In this document: piece by piece, positions 1 to 9,550 of the stretch
Layout of the letters: each line of letters opens with the position of its first letter
Numbering within the stretch: the stretch's first letter is position 1
From: Desulfogranum mediterraneum DSM 13871
GTDB lineage: Bacteria; Desulfobacterota; Desulfobulbia; Desulfobulbales; Desulfobulbaceae
Assembly: GCF_000429965.1 (NCBI RefSeq)
Contig: NZ_KE387004.1
Location: 348,657 to 412,656 of the forward strand
Length of the DNA stretch: 64,000 nt
Direction: 5' to 3'
The notes under the pieces: model-generated
The model's database searches: none
Told to the model about the DNA's origin: nothing
The model's input: only the letters and a program-made list of their open reading frames with translations
Position numbers and translations under genes: made by a program

Positions 1-248
1 TCTCCATCTCCTTCTCCTACTGAACCACCCCTCTCCCCAGCCAGGGGCAAAAGCGACCCGGGATAGCGTCGGGCGAGCGCTTCCAGCTGCCGGTCACCGC
101 TGTCAATGAGCGCAGCCAGGCTCAGTTCATCCCCATCCCGTCCCAGCGGATCTTCCCCAAAGAAGAGAGGACAAAGAAAACTTTTGCCCCCACCATGGGG
201 CCGCCCCCGTCTGCAGACCTGGCGAATGCCACCCCAATGAGAATAGAC
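1..248 (-). other. open frame running off the window edge, possible partial gene
   Basis: On the minus strand one frame stays open from the stop complementary to 249-251 to the window edge. Its lower part reads like protein (GEDPLGRDGDELSLAALIDS). There is no ATG, GTG or TTG in frame, so it is either a gene with an unusual start, a decayed fragment, or chance. The family is not recognised. An AT-rich promoter-like stretch lies just upstream at about 245-270. Confidence 0.2.
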
Positions 249-559
249 TTAAAAATATACTATACTGGGTCCATCATTTTGTGTAGAGTCTGCTCAGTCT
301 TGCCCCCCTCTGGTCTGCTCTGGTCTGGTGGTTGACCCCTGGCACGGCTTTAAGCTGGAAGATGGGTCTCGGCAGTGGCCATGGCGCCTCATCCTCCAGG
401 TCCTGCACAGGCCGGGTCATCCTGCAACGGCCGACAGAGGGAAAAAAGACCGTATGGTGCCTTGTACAGTTGATTTTTCTTCCGATCCGGGCCTTGCCGT
501 CAAAATTGTATCCTCTAGATATCAAACATATCAATCACCTGGCTGCGGGCTGCGGTAAA
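249..559. other. intergenic stretch, nothing recognised
   Basis: Non-coding as far as can be seen. Short frames exist on both strands, but none has a ribosome binding site or recognisable composition. Confidence 0.4.
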
Positions 560-623
560 TATGTATCGCGCGGCTTGCACCTTGATCGAAAAATCTCTTT
601 TTTCAAGATACCCTGAGTTCAGA
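560..623 (+). repeat. dispersed repeat, copy 1
   Basis: About 64 bp around ATGTATCGCGCGGCTTG, followed by a GATCGAAAAATCTC core and TTCAAG. It matches, with scattered differences, the minus strand of 58848-58908. Both copies lie in the leader region of an unrelated gene. Nature unknown. Confidence 0.5.
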
Positions 624-717
624 CAAATTTTTTTACTTGATTTTTCATCCCTTGATCCTGCAACAGGGTGTTCCCTTAGGGACCGCCCCCAGGACATACA
701 CCAGAGAGGTTGTCACC

Positions 718-2451
718 GTGAACCCAACAACTCCCACAGCATCACCTTCTCGTAGGCTCAGCCGGCACCGGGCACAGCCCCTGGTCAGACTGAGCCGACT
801 GCTCCCCCTGCTCCTCCTGGTCATCCTGCTGATGGTGAACCAGGCCTGGGCTGAGTCCGGCCTGGAAAAAAGACCACGGGTGCTGTTTTTGCCCTTTACC
901 ATTAACCTTGAGGGCTCCTACACCTACCTGGAAAACGGTTTAACCTCCGTCCTCTCAAGCCGCCTGGCCGGCAGGGCGAACATCCAGGCCGTGGCCGACA
1001 ACCAGCTCGGCAGCAGGTTGACCACCATGCTGCGCCAGGGCAAGGTCAATGCCTTTAGGCAGGCCCTGACCAAGGCCAGGGCAGATTATCTGGTATTGGG
1101 TTCCCTGGACCGAGAGGGCAGCGCCTACAATCTCAGTTGTTTTGTCTTTACCAGCGTCCCGGGAACACGGCCGCTCAAGCTGGAGGAGCCCCTCCCTTCC
1201 ATCGATGAGGCCATGGCAGCCATGGACAACCTCTCCTGGAAGATCAGCGCCCAGGTCTTTGGCCGGTCCAAACCCGTCAAGGCCGGCAACCCTGCCGAGG
1301 CCGGCGACGGTGTAGCTGCCTTTCACACCGCCCATCCTGATCGCTCCTACCGCCAGGGCCTCTTCACCAGCGGGGAACTCGAACTTGGGATGGGCGATCA
1401 GTTCCAACTGGTGAACAGTCGGCGCAGTAAACCGATCTACGCCGGAATCCAGGACATGAACAGTACCGACCTGGATGGTGACGGTTCCCTGGAAATTGCC
1501 CTGCTCAGTAACGATCAACTGCGTATCTACCGCTACCAACAGGAGCGGTTTCAACAGATCAGCTCCCTTGAACTGAGCAGGCACCTCCGCCGCCATAGCG
1601 TTACCTTTGCCGACCTGAACGCAGACGGCCTCCAGGAAATCTATCTCAGCGGCAACAACGGCAACCGCCCCAGCTCAAGCGTTATCCGCTGGCAGGACGG
1701 AACCCTCCAGCTCGTGACAGAGGACATCCCCTACTATCTCAGGGCGGTCTCCCTGGCCGGCGAGCAGCCGGTGCTCTACGGCCAAAGCGGCAAGATCGAC
1801 ACCCCCAACGGCGGCGCGATCTACGAGCTGGAGGCCAACCGAGACGGCAGTTTCAGCCGGATCAGGCGGCTTGAGCTGCCCCAGGGAACCGAGATCTATA
1901 GTTTCATTATCGCCGATATCAACGGCGACGCCGAGCCGGAGACCGTGCTCATCACCCCAAACAACCGCCTGCAGGTCCGGGACCAGAGCAACAGGGTGCT
2001 CTGGACCAGTGGCCGCAGCTATGGTGCGGGCCGCAACTTCTTCGGCACCCTGAGCAGCAACGAGAAACGGGCCATCCGGGTACCGGCCTATATCAAGACC
2101 AGACTGGTGGTCAGCGATGTCAACCGGGATGGGGTCAAGGACGTGGTGGTCGGCGACAACGTGGTGGAGACGGTGCCCTTCATGCCCAGGCTGCGCTATT
2201 TCGACGGCAGCAGCATCAGTGCCCTCCACTGGCAGGGCAAGGGCCTGACCCCTCTCTGGGAGACCAAAAAGATCCCCGCCTATACCGTCAACTACCAGCT
2301 CAGCCCCTGGAAGGGCAGTCCCGAGGGGGAAGAGCTTGAGCTGCTCTTCTGTGCAGCCGATTCCAGCTACCCCTTTGCCTTCTGGCAGACCGACGCAGCC
2401 ACCATCAACCGCTACCTGCTCCGGCGTACGGCCGAGGCCCCTGCGCCATGA
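718..2451 (+). CDS. exported FG-GAP/VCBS repeat protein
   Basis: A protein of 577 residues starting at GTG 718, chosen because AGAGAGG lies about 9 nt upstream; the frame can be extended to a TTG at 637, but that start has no binding site. An N-terminal hydrophobic stretch ending in NQAWA looks like a signal peptide. Residues of roughly 35-150 resemble periplasmic domains that sense or bind at the outer membrane (LFLPFTINLEGSYTYLENG). The rest carries several Ca-binding FG-GAP/VCBS-type blades with DLDGDGSLEIALL-, DLNADGLQEIYL- and DVNRDGVKDVVV-type repeats, suggesting a beta-propeller in the periplasm or on the surface. It stands alone ahead of the porin gene. Ligand unknown; the domain call is firm, the role is not. 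Confidence 0.8.
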   Translation: MNPTTPTASPSRRLSRHRAQPLVRLSRLLPLLLLVILLMVNQAWAESGLEKRPRVLFLPFTINLEGSYTYLENGLTSVLSSRLAGRANIQAVADNQLGSRLTTMLRQGKVNAFRQALTKARADYLVLGSLDREGSAYNLSCFVFTSVPGTRPLKLEEPLPSIDEAMAAMDNLSWKISAQVFGRSKPVKAGNPAEAGDGVAAFHTAHPDRSYRQGLFTSGELELGMGDQFQLVNSRRSKPIYAGIQDMNSTDLDGDGSLEIALLSNDQLRIYRYQQERFQQISSLELSRHLRRHSVTFADLNADGLQEIYLSGNNGNRPSSSVIRWQDGTLQLVTEDIPYYLRAVSLAGEQPVLYGQSGKIDTPNGGAIYELEANRDGSFSRIRRLELPQGTEIYSFIIADINGDAEPETVLITPNNRLQVRDQSNRVLWTSGRSYGAGRNFFGTLSSNEKRAIRVPAYIKTRLVVSDVNRDGVKDVVVGDNVVETVPFMPRLRYFDGSSISALHWQGKGLTPLWETKKIPAYTVNYQLSPWKGSPEGEELELLFCAADSSYPFAFWQTDAATINRYLLRRTAEAPAP

Positions 2452-2598
2452 AGGTTCAACTTTTTGGTCGCCACAAGGTCTCACAACCGGAATCGTGCCC
2501 CTACGGGCGTACCGAAAAGCGGATCCAGGCCCTGGAGCGGCATGAAAGCGCAGCAAAAACAAAAAAGTTAAAAAAATTAAACTTTGGGTAAAAAAAAC

Positions 2599-2627
2599 TT
2601 GACGGTGACCCGGGAGCGATATAGTCT
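2599..2627 (+). promoter_or_regulatory. sigma70-type promoter of the porin gene
   Basis: TTGACG at 2599-2604 with TATAGT at 2620-2625 (15-nt spacer) or TAGTCT at 2622-2627 (17-nt spacer). An A/T-rich UP-like tract lies just upstream (2550-2598). It fits a strongly expressed porin about 75 bp downstream. Confidence 0.55.
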
Positions 2628-2701
2628 AGAGTTGTACTCGAAAGTAACAACCGCTTTTTTTTTAAGAGCCGTTTAAAAACACCTCTAATAAGGAGAGAAC
2701 A

Positions 2702-3931
2702 ATGAAAAAGGTACTTGCCACAGGTGTAGCCCTGCTGATGGCCGGAAGCATTGCCACCGCCGCCGAGATGGAAGACAAGTCCGGCGTATCCATCAAGGGT
2801 AACGCCCGTGCCCGTGTTATCTATAAAGACAAGTATGACTTCGGCAACTCTGATAACGATGCCAACTGGACCATGGATTCCCGTGTACGTTTCGACGTCA
2901 CCGGTACCGCTGCCGGCGGCGCCTACATCAAGGGCCGTATCCGCTTGATCGAGCAGAAGTTCAACGGCGAAGCCGACATCTCCGAGAACAACAACATCTA
3001 CGCTGACAAGGCCTACATCGGCGTTCCCTTCACCGATGAGTTCACCCTGGAAGCTGGTAAGTACCGGGTAACCTATGGTAACGGCTTCATGTACGACGAT
3101 ATCGGCCTGGCCGGTGTGCGTGGTATCTACCAGAACGAGCAGATCCTGGTGGTTCCCTTCTTCGAGGTAGAGTCCGAGGGACAGGTTTCCGATATCGCCA
3201 AAGACGTAGAAGAGGACAACGACTCTGTCCGCTTTGGTGCCGCTGTTCAGGGTACCATGGACGCCTGGACCGGTGGTATTCTGGCTGCCTACCAGACCGA
3301 TGACCGTGTTGAGAGCTACATCGACGATTCAGGTGCCGTGGTTGCAACCGGCAACGGCGAGAACGACGGTTTCTTCGGTTCTGTCTTTGTCAAGGGCACC
3401 ATGGGCGCCTTTGGCGTAGAGGGTGAATTCGCCTACGCCGAAGAAGGCATCACCGATTTCACCGGCGTTGATGACGGTTACGGTGGTTACCTCCGCGGCA
3501 GCTGGACCATGGATGCCCTGAGCCTGGCTCTGGATCTTGGTTTCACCAAGGACGGCTACAAGCCTGACCCCTTCTACGGTTTTGTCATGATCGGTGGCGA
3601 GGAGCCCATCGGTGCCCAGGCTATCGGCGAAAACAGTGACTGGATGTGGGCCGGCCTGCGTGCCAGCTACGCCGTTACCGAGGCACTCAGCCTGACCGGT
3701 AACCTGGTATATGCCGACATCGACGGCAACGACGACCTGGGTATTACCGATCCCCGTCTGGCCAACATGTACGAGCTCTCCGGTGTCCTGAAGTATGCCG
3801 TATCCCAGGGCTGCACCTTCTCCTGGTACGCCGGTTACCTGACTCCTGACTTCGACGGTCGTCTTGACGCCGTTGGCGTGGAAGATGACGGTGCCTTCGG
3901 TACCTATGCCAAGTTTGACGTCAAGTTCTAA
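2702..3931 (+). CDS. outer-membrane porin
   Basis: A protein of 409 residues with a clear signal peptide (MKKVLATGVALLMAGSIATA, cleaved before AEMEDK). The mature part alternates aromatic and glycine/acidic residues as in beta-barrel strands and ends in FDVKF, the C-terminal phenylalanine signature for barrel assembly by BAM. Length and composition match the major porins of Desulfobacterota. Start supported by AAGGAG about 8 nt upstream. The coding sequence is strongly biased towards few codons, which suggests high expression. It has its own promoter and a strong terminator, so is monocistronic. Substrate cannot be told. Confidence 0.85.
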   Translation: MKKVLATGVALLMAGSIATAAEMEDKSGVSIKGNARARVIYKDKYDFGNSDNDANWTMDSRVRFDVTGTAAGGAYIKGRIRLIEQKFNGEADISENNNIYADKAYIGVPFTDEFTLEAGKYRVTYGNGFMYDDIGLAGVRGIYQNEQILVVPFFEVESEGQVSDIAKDVEEDNDSVRFGAAVQGTMDAWTGGILAAYQTDDRVESYIDDSGAVVATGNGENDGFFGSVFVKGTMGAFGVEGEFAYAEEGITDFTGVDDGYGGYLRGSWTMDALSLALDLGFTKDGYKPDPFYGFVMIGGEEPIGAQAIGENSDWMWAGLRASYAVTEALSLTGNLVYADIDGNDDLGITDPRLANMYELSGVLKYAVSQGCTFSWYAGYLTPDFDGRLDAVGVEDDGAFGTYAKFDVKF

Positions 3932-3966
3932 GCGTGATCCACGCATAGGCTAGACACGGCGCATAA

Positions 3967-4003
3967 AAAAACGGGCTCTTGAAAAAGAGCCCGTTTTTTT
4001 TAT
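3967..4003. terminator. bidirectional intrinsic terminator
   Basis: Perfect 10-bp stem ACGGGCTCTT (3971-3980), GAAA loop, AAGAGCCCGT (3985-3994), with an A run before and a T run after. It lies after the porin gene and could also end transcription coming from the other side. Confidence 0.9.
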
Positions 4004-4115
4004 CCTGTCACAGCTGGGCAAGGAGACAAGGACTTACCTAACGCTAAAGGACTCAGTCCTCTTCCGGCCGTCCTCCCCCAAGGGGGAAACCGAGAACCAT
4101 TCAAGAAAGAAGAAG

Positions 4116-5966
4116 TCAGCCCTCTTCCTCTCCTCCCTCCTCACTCTGCAGCAACGGTAACCTGATCACTGCTCTGGTGCCGCCTTCCGGACCGGCAGCA
4201 ACCTCCAGGCTGCCATGATGATCCTCCACCACCCGCTTGACCAGGGTGAGCCCTATGCCGGTACCGATGGACTTGGTGGTAAAAAACGGCTCAGCAACCT
4301 GCTCCAGGTGATTCTGACTGATCCCCACGCCGTTATCAGCAAAGATGACCTCCAGCTCCTGCTCTTTGGGACAGACCTCAACGATCAGCTCTCCGCCGGC
4401 GGGCATGGCCTCGATGCTGTTGCGGATCAGATGCACCATCACCTTCTGGATCAGCTGGGGATCAATCCAGAGCTCCGGATCCTCATCCGGTAAGAGCAGT
4501 TGATAGGCAATCTCCTTATCCTTGAAGGCGGTATAGTGGAGCAGCAGGGCCTTCTTCACCAGGGAAGCCATGGGCACCAGCTGCAGGGCCGGCTTCACCT
4601 TCTCGACAAAGCTGAAGAGATCCTCCAGGATGCCCTCGATTTTTTCCGCCTCTGTGGTCATCATGTTCAGGAACTGAAGCCACTCCGGATCCTTGGTCTT
4701 CCGTGAAAGCAGCCGGGCCGTCCCGCCGATGGAGGTAATGGGGTTACGGATATTATGGGCCAGCTGGGCAGCCATATGACCGACCACCGAATAACGCTCT
4801 GCCTCCACCAGCAGGTCCTTGTTCTTCTCCAACTCCCGGGTCATGGCCTCCAGTTCCGCCACCTTGCTCCGCTGTTCCAGATAGAGGCGACAGTGTTCTA
4901 TGGCCAGGCTTGCCTGGGAGGCAAAGCTCTCCAGGGCCTGGATACGCTCAGCGCTGATGGGTTTGCCGGTAATGAAATGATCGGCAATGATCACCCCCAG
5001 GGGACGGTTGGAGGAGAACAGGGGGACCACCACAAAGGACTCTTCCTGGAGCAGGCCGAGCAGTTCCACCGGCACCGGAAACTCACATTCGCCATGGTCT
5101 ACCAGGATGGAACGTTGACTCTGCACCGCCCGGATAAGGATATGCTCCTCATCGCCGGCATCCACCCGCAGGGCCTTGACAATACGGTTCACCACCTGGT
5201 CACGATCGAGCATATCCGGGGAGGAGAGCAGATCCTGAAAGTCCAGCTCGACCTCCTGGATCTGCCTCCAGATCCTGCCGCCATCCTCCCGGCTCCCCGG
5301 CCCGATGGCCATCCGTCCCTCCAGCACCTGACCGCTGCTGTCAAACAGGGCCAAGAAGGCCCGGTTAAACTGGAGCCCCTCGTCGGCGGTGATCCCCACC
5401 AGGATGGCCTTGAGGATCTCATCCAGATCCACCAGGCTCAGGAAGGCGGTGTTCATCTTGATGGAGAGTTCATGGGCCAGCTGGATACGAAACCGGGCCT
5501 GCTCCAGTTGCCGCTGGTAGCGACGATTATTGATCTTCAGGCGCCGCTTCTCCAGGACCTTACGCAGGGTGGCCAGCAGATCCATGAAGTGGACCGGCTT
5601 GGTCAGATAGTCGTCGGCACCGTGCCGGATACAGGAGAGGGCGGTCTGCAGGTCATTGACGGCCGTCAACATGATGACCGAGAGGTCCTGGTCGTGGGCG
5701 GTGAGCTCCGGGAGGAGCTCCATGCCGTCGGCGTCGGGCAGACCGATATCTAAGAGGACCAGGGCCACATTGTTGTCCCCCAGGGCCTGGCGCAGTCCCT
5801 GGGCCGAGTGGGCGGTGATGGTGGGAAACTGTTCCTTGCTAAGGAACTCCTGGAGCAGCTGAACAATATCGATAAAGTCATCAACAACAAGGATGACCTC
5901 TCCCGGGTCGAGGAGTTGGTCGTTTTGCAGGTCAGGTGCGGTCAGTTCGTGCGGGGAGATATCCAT
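4116..5966 (-). CDS. REC-GAF-histidine kinase hybrid sensor
   Basis: A protein of 616 residues starting at ATG 5966; an upstream in-frame extension overlaps the divergent gene and is disfavoured. Residues 22-135 form a response-regulator receiver domain (acidic pair D29/D30, phospho-acceptor D73, K123). A coiled stretch near 140-165 leads into a GAF domain of about 165-370. The dimerisation/phospho-acceptor helix near residue 403 reads LAHNIRNPITS. The ATPase domain shows the N box (NSIEAM), G1 (DNGVGIS), F box (EPFFTTK) and G2 (GTGIGL). There is no membrane segment, so it is cytosolic. The receiver is at the N terminus, so it probably takes phosphoryl groups from another kinase or tunes this one. 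Signal and output partner are not visible. Confidence 0.85.
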   Translation of the reverse strand: MDISPHELTAPDLQNDQLLDPGEVILVVDDFIDIVQLLQEFLSKEQFPTITAHSAQGLRQALGDNNVALVLLDIGLPDADGMELLPELTAHDQDLSVIMLTAVNDLQTALSCIRHGADDYLTKPVHFMDLLATLRKVLEKRRLKINNRRYQRQLEQARFRIQLAHELSIKMNTAFLSLVDLDEILKAILVGITADEGLQFNRAFLALFDSSGQVLEGRMAIGPGSREDGGRIWRQIQEVELDFQDLLSSPDMLDRDQVVNRIVKALRVDAGDEEHILIRAVQSQRSILVDHGECEFPVPVELLGLLQEESFVVVPLFSSNRPLGVIIADHFITGKPISAERIQALESFASQASLAIEHCRLYLEQRSKVAELEAMTRELEKNKDLLVEAERYSVVGHMAAQLAHNIRNPITSIGGTARLLSRKTKDPEWLQFLNMMTTEAEKIEGILEDLFSFVEKVKPALQLVPMASLVKKALLLHYTAFKDKEIAYQLLLPDEDPELWIDPQLIQKVMVHLIRNSIEAMPAGGELIVEVCPKEQELEVIFADNGVGISQNHLEQVAEPFFTTKSIGTGIGLTLVKRVVEDHHGSLEVAAGPEGGTRAVIRLPLLQSEEGGEEEG

Positions 5967-6123
5967 AGAGCGGGGCCACGAAAAAGAGTTTCCAAAGAAA
6001 ATCCGATAGCTTTGTTTGTACTCATGAAATTTTGGTGTGTCAAGCGTGGAAAGTGGATTCACGGTTGCCGGGAGCCGGCCGCCATGGTATGCAGGGACAG
6101 TTCTCCTTCCAACAGATGAGCCA

Positions 6124-6570
6124 ATGACCGACACAGCCAAGCCTACAGCCTCAGCCATAGCCACACCCAGCCCCCCGGTTCCCGACGCCTCCGAACTGCG
6201 CAGGGTGATCGCCGACTTTCTGGCCATGGGCCATGTCGACAACGTCAGGGCCATGTTCAAACAGGAGCCCCGCTACCACAGCTGGACCGGCCTGCTGCTT
6301 GAGGATGAGCGGCTCTCGGTCCGCCTCGGCCTGGCAGTCCTCTATGAGTACCTGCTGGAGGAACGGCCCGAAGAGCTCCACCGCGCCATCCCCTCCCTGG
6401 CCCTCCAGTTGAAGAGCGACCAGGCCCTGCTCCGGGGAGAGGCCGTCAACCTCCTGGGGATCATCGGCACTCGAGAGGCCCTGGAGCTGGTGGCCACCAT
6501 GACCCAGGACCCCTCTCCCCAGGTGGTCGAGGTAGCCGCCGACATCCTGGAATGTGGTGAAGATGCGTAA
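6124..6570 (+). CDS. HEAT-repeat protein
   Basis: About 148 residues from ATG 6124, divergent from the kinase gene with about 157 bp between them. It has helical repeats typical of HEAT/PBS-lyase-like scaffolds (LLRGEAVNLLGIIGTREALE, then QVVEVAADIL). A frame extension upstream to 6037 would run into the promoter region of the kinase and is rejected. It overlaps the following helicase gene by a few bases, so the two are probably co-transcribed. Function unknown; a protein-binding adaptor is the likeliest role. Confidence 0.65.
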   Translation: MTDTAKPTASAIATPSPPVPDASELRRVIADFLAMGHVDNVRAMFKQEPRYHSWTGLLLEDERLSVRLGLAVLYEYLLEERPEELHRAIPSLALQLKSDQALLRGEAVNLLGIIGTREALELVATMTQDPSPQVVEVAADILECGEDA

Positions 6571-8539
6571 CTATTTTGGCCGTGGGGGCCTGCTGGCCCA
6601 ACACCTGGGGAACTTTGAACCGCGCTCGGGCCAGGAGGAGATGGCCAGCGCGGTTCAGGAGCTCTTGGCCACGGCCATGGAATCGCCGCTGGGTGAGCAC
6701 GACCAGGCCGATTGCCTGGTGGTGGAGGCAGAGACCGGCCTGGGCAAGACCCTGGCCTACCTGATACCGGCAGTGCTCAGCGGCCGCAAGGTCGTCATCT
6801 CCACCAATACCCGCAACCTCCAGGATCAGATCCTCCAGCGGGAGATCCCCTTTATCCGCCAACACCTCGCCCCCAAGCTGGAGGCCATCTGCGTCAAGGG
6901 ACGGCAAAACTACCTCTGCCGCTACCGCTGGCAGCAGCTCCACAGTGAACAGCAGACCAGCCTGCTGCCCGATGAGCGTTCCGCCTCCATCAGCCAGTGG
7001 CTCGAAGAGACAACCTACGGCGACCGGGCCGAACTCTCCTGGCTCTCCAGCGGCTCGTCCCTGTGGCAGAAGATCTGCTGCCTCTCCCACTTCTGCCTGG
7101 GCAATGACTGCCCGGAAAACAGTCGCTGTTTCCTCAACCGGCTGCGCCGGGATGCAGCCGCCAGCCAGTTGTTGATCGTCAATCACCACCTGCTCTTTTC
7201 CGACCTGGCCGTACGCAAGACCGGCTACGGCGAGGTCCTGCCCCGCTATGAGGCGGTGATCTTTGACGAGGCCCATCACCTGGAAAATGTCGCCACCACC
7301 TTTTTCGGCCACTCCTTCTCCAGGTTGCAGATCAACGATCTGCTCGGCGACATCGAACGTAGCACTGCCAGCCTCTCCCCTGGCCCCAAAAAACAGCTCA
7401 TGGCCCGGACAAGCTCCCTGGCCGCCTCCACCGAGGCCCTGGCCAGCCTCTTTCCCCAGGAGCGGGGACGCTTCCCTCTCCAGCAGCTCGCCTCGCTCCA
7501 TCCTGCAATCCGCACCGCTGCCGACAGCGTGCTCCATACTCTGGAGAACCTGGAAGAGCGCCTCTCAGACCTGGGGGACAGCAGTGAGCCCTGGGAACAG
7601 TACGCCAACCGTTGCCGTGACCTGGCCGAGCGGCTCAAGCTGATCTGCGCAGAGCTGGAGAGTGCAGAGGCAGCCGAAGATCCCCACTATACCTACTGGT
7701 GGGAACGCAGCGACCGCAACCTCTCCCTCTTTGCCACCCCGGTGGATGTCTCCCAGGAACTCCAGACCACCCTCTACGCCTCGGTGGCAGCCTGCGTCTT
7801 CACCTCGGCCACCCTGACCACCGGCGGCAGTTTCGACTACTTTGCCAAGCGGTTGGGCCTGCCCGAAGAGACCATCACCCTCTCCTTTGCCTCGCCCTTT
7901 GACTACCGCAACCAGACCCTGCTCTACGTGCCTGGCCAAAATTTTCCAGAGCCGGCCTCGCCGCTCTATCCCCAGGCAGCCCACGGCCAGATCGAAACCC
8001 TGATCAGCCACGCCCGGGGCAGGGCCCTGGTCCTGTTCACCTCGTTCAAGGCCATGGAGACCGCCTATGCCACCCTCAAGGATCGCCTGGACTACCCGGT
8101 CCTGATCCAGGGTCAGGCCCCGCGCCATACCCTGTTGTCGCAGTTCAGCCGGGAGACCGACTCGATCCTGTTTGCGGTCTCCAGCTTCTGGGAGGGGGTG
8201 GATATCCCGGGTGAATCCCTGAGCCTGCTGATCATCGACAAGTTACCGTTTGAAGTCCCCAGTGACCCTGTTCTCATGGCCCGGATAAACCAGATCAAGG
8301 CCAGGGGCGGCAACCCCTTCTTCTCCTTTCAGGTGCCCAGGGCCATCATCAGCCTGCGCCAGGGAGTGGGACGGTTGATGCGCTCCTCCACCGATCGGGG
8401 GGTCATGGCCATCCTCGACATCCGACTCTTTACCAAAGGGTATGGACGTCGCTTTCTTAAAAGCCTGCCACCAAGCCCTCTGACCAGAGACCCACAACAG
8501 GTGGCCCATTTCTTTACCGATACCCATGGAAACCACTGA
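6563..8539 (+). CDS. dinG: DinG/XPD-type ATP-dependent helicase
   Basis: About 658 residues. Walker A is AETGLGKTLAY near residue 60, Walker B is the DEAH box in VIFDEAHHLEN near residue 235, and the C-terminal motif VI region is QGVGRLMRS. Four cysteines between these motifs (YLCRYRW; CCLSHFC; NDCPENSRC) match the Fe-S cluster region of DinG/XPD helicases, which unwind DNA 5'-3' and resolve R-loops and G-quadruplexes. ATG 6563 is preferred over GTG 6554, three codons upstream. It overlaps both neighbours. It lacks the exonuclease domain found in some Firmicutes DinG proteins. Confidence 0.85.
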   Translation: MRNYFGRGGLLAQHLGNFEPRSGQEEMASAVQELLATAMESPLGEHDQADCLVVEAETGLGKTLAYLIPAVLSGRKVVISTNTRNLQDQILQREIPFIRQHLAPKLEAICVKGRQNYLCRYRWQQLHSEQQTSLLPDERSASISQWLEETTYGDRAELSWLSSGSSLWQKICCLSHFCLGNDCPENSRCFLNRLRRDAAASQLLIVNHHLLFSDLAVRKTGYGEVLPRYEAVIFDEAHHLENVATTFFGHSFSRLQINDLLGDIERSTASLSPGPKKQLMARTSSLAASTEALASLFPQERGRFPLQQLASLHPAIRTAADSVLHTLENLEERLSDLGDSSEPWEQYANRCRDLAERLKLICAELESAEAAEDPHYTYWWERSDRNLSLFATPVDVSQELQTTLYASVAACVFTSATLTTGGSFDYFAKRLGLPEETITLSFASPFDYRNQTLLYVPGQNFPEPASPLYPQAAHGQIETLISHARGRALVLFTSFKAMETAYATLKDRLDYPVLIQGQAPRHTLLSQFSRETDSILFAVSSFWEGVDIPGESLSLLIIDKLPFEVPSDPVLMARINQIKARGGNPFFSFQVPRAIISLRQGVGRLMRSSTDRGVMAILDIRLFTKGYGRRFLKSLPPSPLTRDPQQVAHFFTDTHGNH

Positions 8540-9539
8540 AATCGATCCCAGCCGACTCCTCCGCGACTACGCAGCAAAGGTGAACTCCAAGGTGGAGGCG
8601 GTCATGGAGGCCGACCTCTCAGGGGTGCTCAGCCAATGCGATCCCCTGCTCCAGGAGATCATCCGCTACGCGATCTTTGGCGGCGGCAAACGGATTCGCC
8701 CCCTGCTGACCATCCTCTCTGCCCGGCTCTGCGGCCGTGATGATCCGGACCTCTACCGGTTGGGAGCGGCCTTTGAGTACCTCCATGTGGCCAGCCTGGT
8801 CCACGATGACCTGATCGATCACGCCGGCCAGCGGCGGGGCCGGGCCTCGCTGGTGGCCAGGTATGGTTCCGCCCCGGCAATCCTGGCCGGGGACTGGCTG
8901 CTCTCCCGGTCCATGCGCCTCATCGGCGAGCTGGGCGGCAGTGCCGGCCTGACCATCTTCTGCCGGGCCACGGAGGGAATGGTTGACGGCGAGTTTCTCC
9001 AGCTGCGCTGTGTTGCCCGGACCACGGTGAGCGAAGAGGAGTACTTTGCGGTGATCCGCTGCAAGACCGGCAACCTGATCGCCTCGACCTGTGAACTGGG
9101 CGCGCTCTACGCAGGCGCGACCAGCGAAGAGCAGGCCGCCCTGGCCTGCTATGGCGACAAGATCGGCACCGCCTTCCAGGTAATCGATGACCTGCTGGAC
9201 TATCTCGGTGATGCCGCCACCACCGGCAAGGCCACAGGCAACGACTTTGTCGAGGGCAAGGTGACCCTGCCCCTGATCCGCACCCTGGCCCAAGCCTCCA
9301 GCGAGGAGCAGGAAGTACTCCGGGAACTGATCAGCGGCGACCGCAGCCAGGTCAGCGCTTACGAGCAGCTCCAGGGACTGATCCATCGGTATGACGGCTT
9401 CAATTCGGCACGCCAAAGCGCTGAACAGCTGGTCCGGGAGGCCTGCGAGCGCCTGGAGCGGGTCTTTCCCCAGGCTGACCGGGAGAGCCTGACCATGCTC
9501 CAGGCCCTGGCCCACTACATCCTGGCCCGCAAGTCCTGA
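8526..9539 (+). CDS. ispB: polyprenyl diphosphate synthase (octaprenyl type)
   Basis: A protein of 337 residues of the trans-prenyltransferase family. The first aspartate-rich motif is HDDLIDHA, the second is DDLLDY, and GGGKRIRPLL is the usual allylic-substrate loop. It condenses isopentenyl diphosphate onto farnesyl diphosphate to make the side chain of menaquinone in the cytosol. It overlaps dinG by 14 bp. Length and motifs fit IspB/HepT-II proteins; chain length is not predictable from sequence alone. ispH of the same pathway lies 6 kb away on the other strand. Confidence 0.85.
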   Translation: METTEIDPSRLLRDYAAKVNSKVEAVMEADLSGVLSQCDPLLQEIIRYAIFGGGKRIRPLLTILSARLCGRDDPDLYRLGAAFEYLHVASLVHDDLIDHAGQRRGRASLVARYGSAPAILAGDWLLSRSMRLIGELGGSAGLTIFCRATEGMVDGEFLQLRCVARTTVSEEEYFAVIRCKTGNLIASTCELGALYAGATSEEQAALACYGDKIGTAFQVIDDLLDYLGDAATTGKATGNDFVEGKVTLPLIRTLAQASSEEQEVLRELISGDRSQVSAYEQLQGLIHRYDGFNSARQSAEQLVREACERLERVFPQADRESLTMLQALAHYILARKS

Positions 9540-9550
9540 GCCCCGGCCCC

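Noticed and set aside
637..717. Upstream TTG start for the FG-GAP protein
   Set aside because: It would put about 27 odd residues ahead of the signal peptide and has no binding site; GTG 718 has one.
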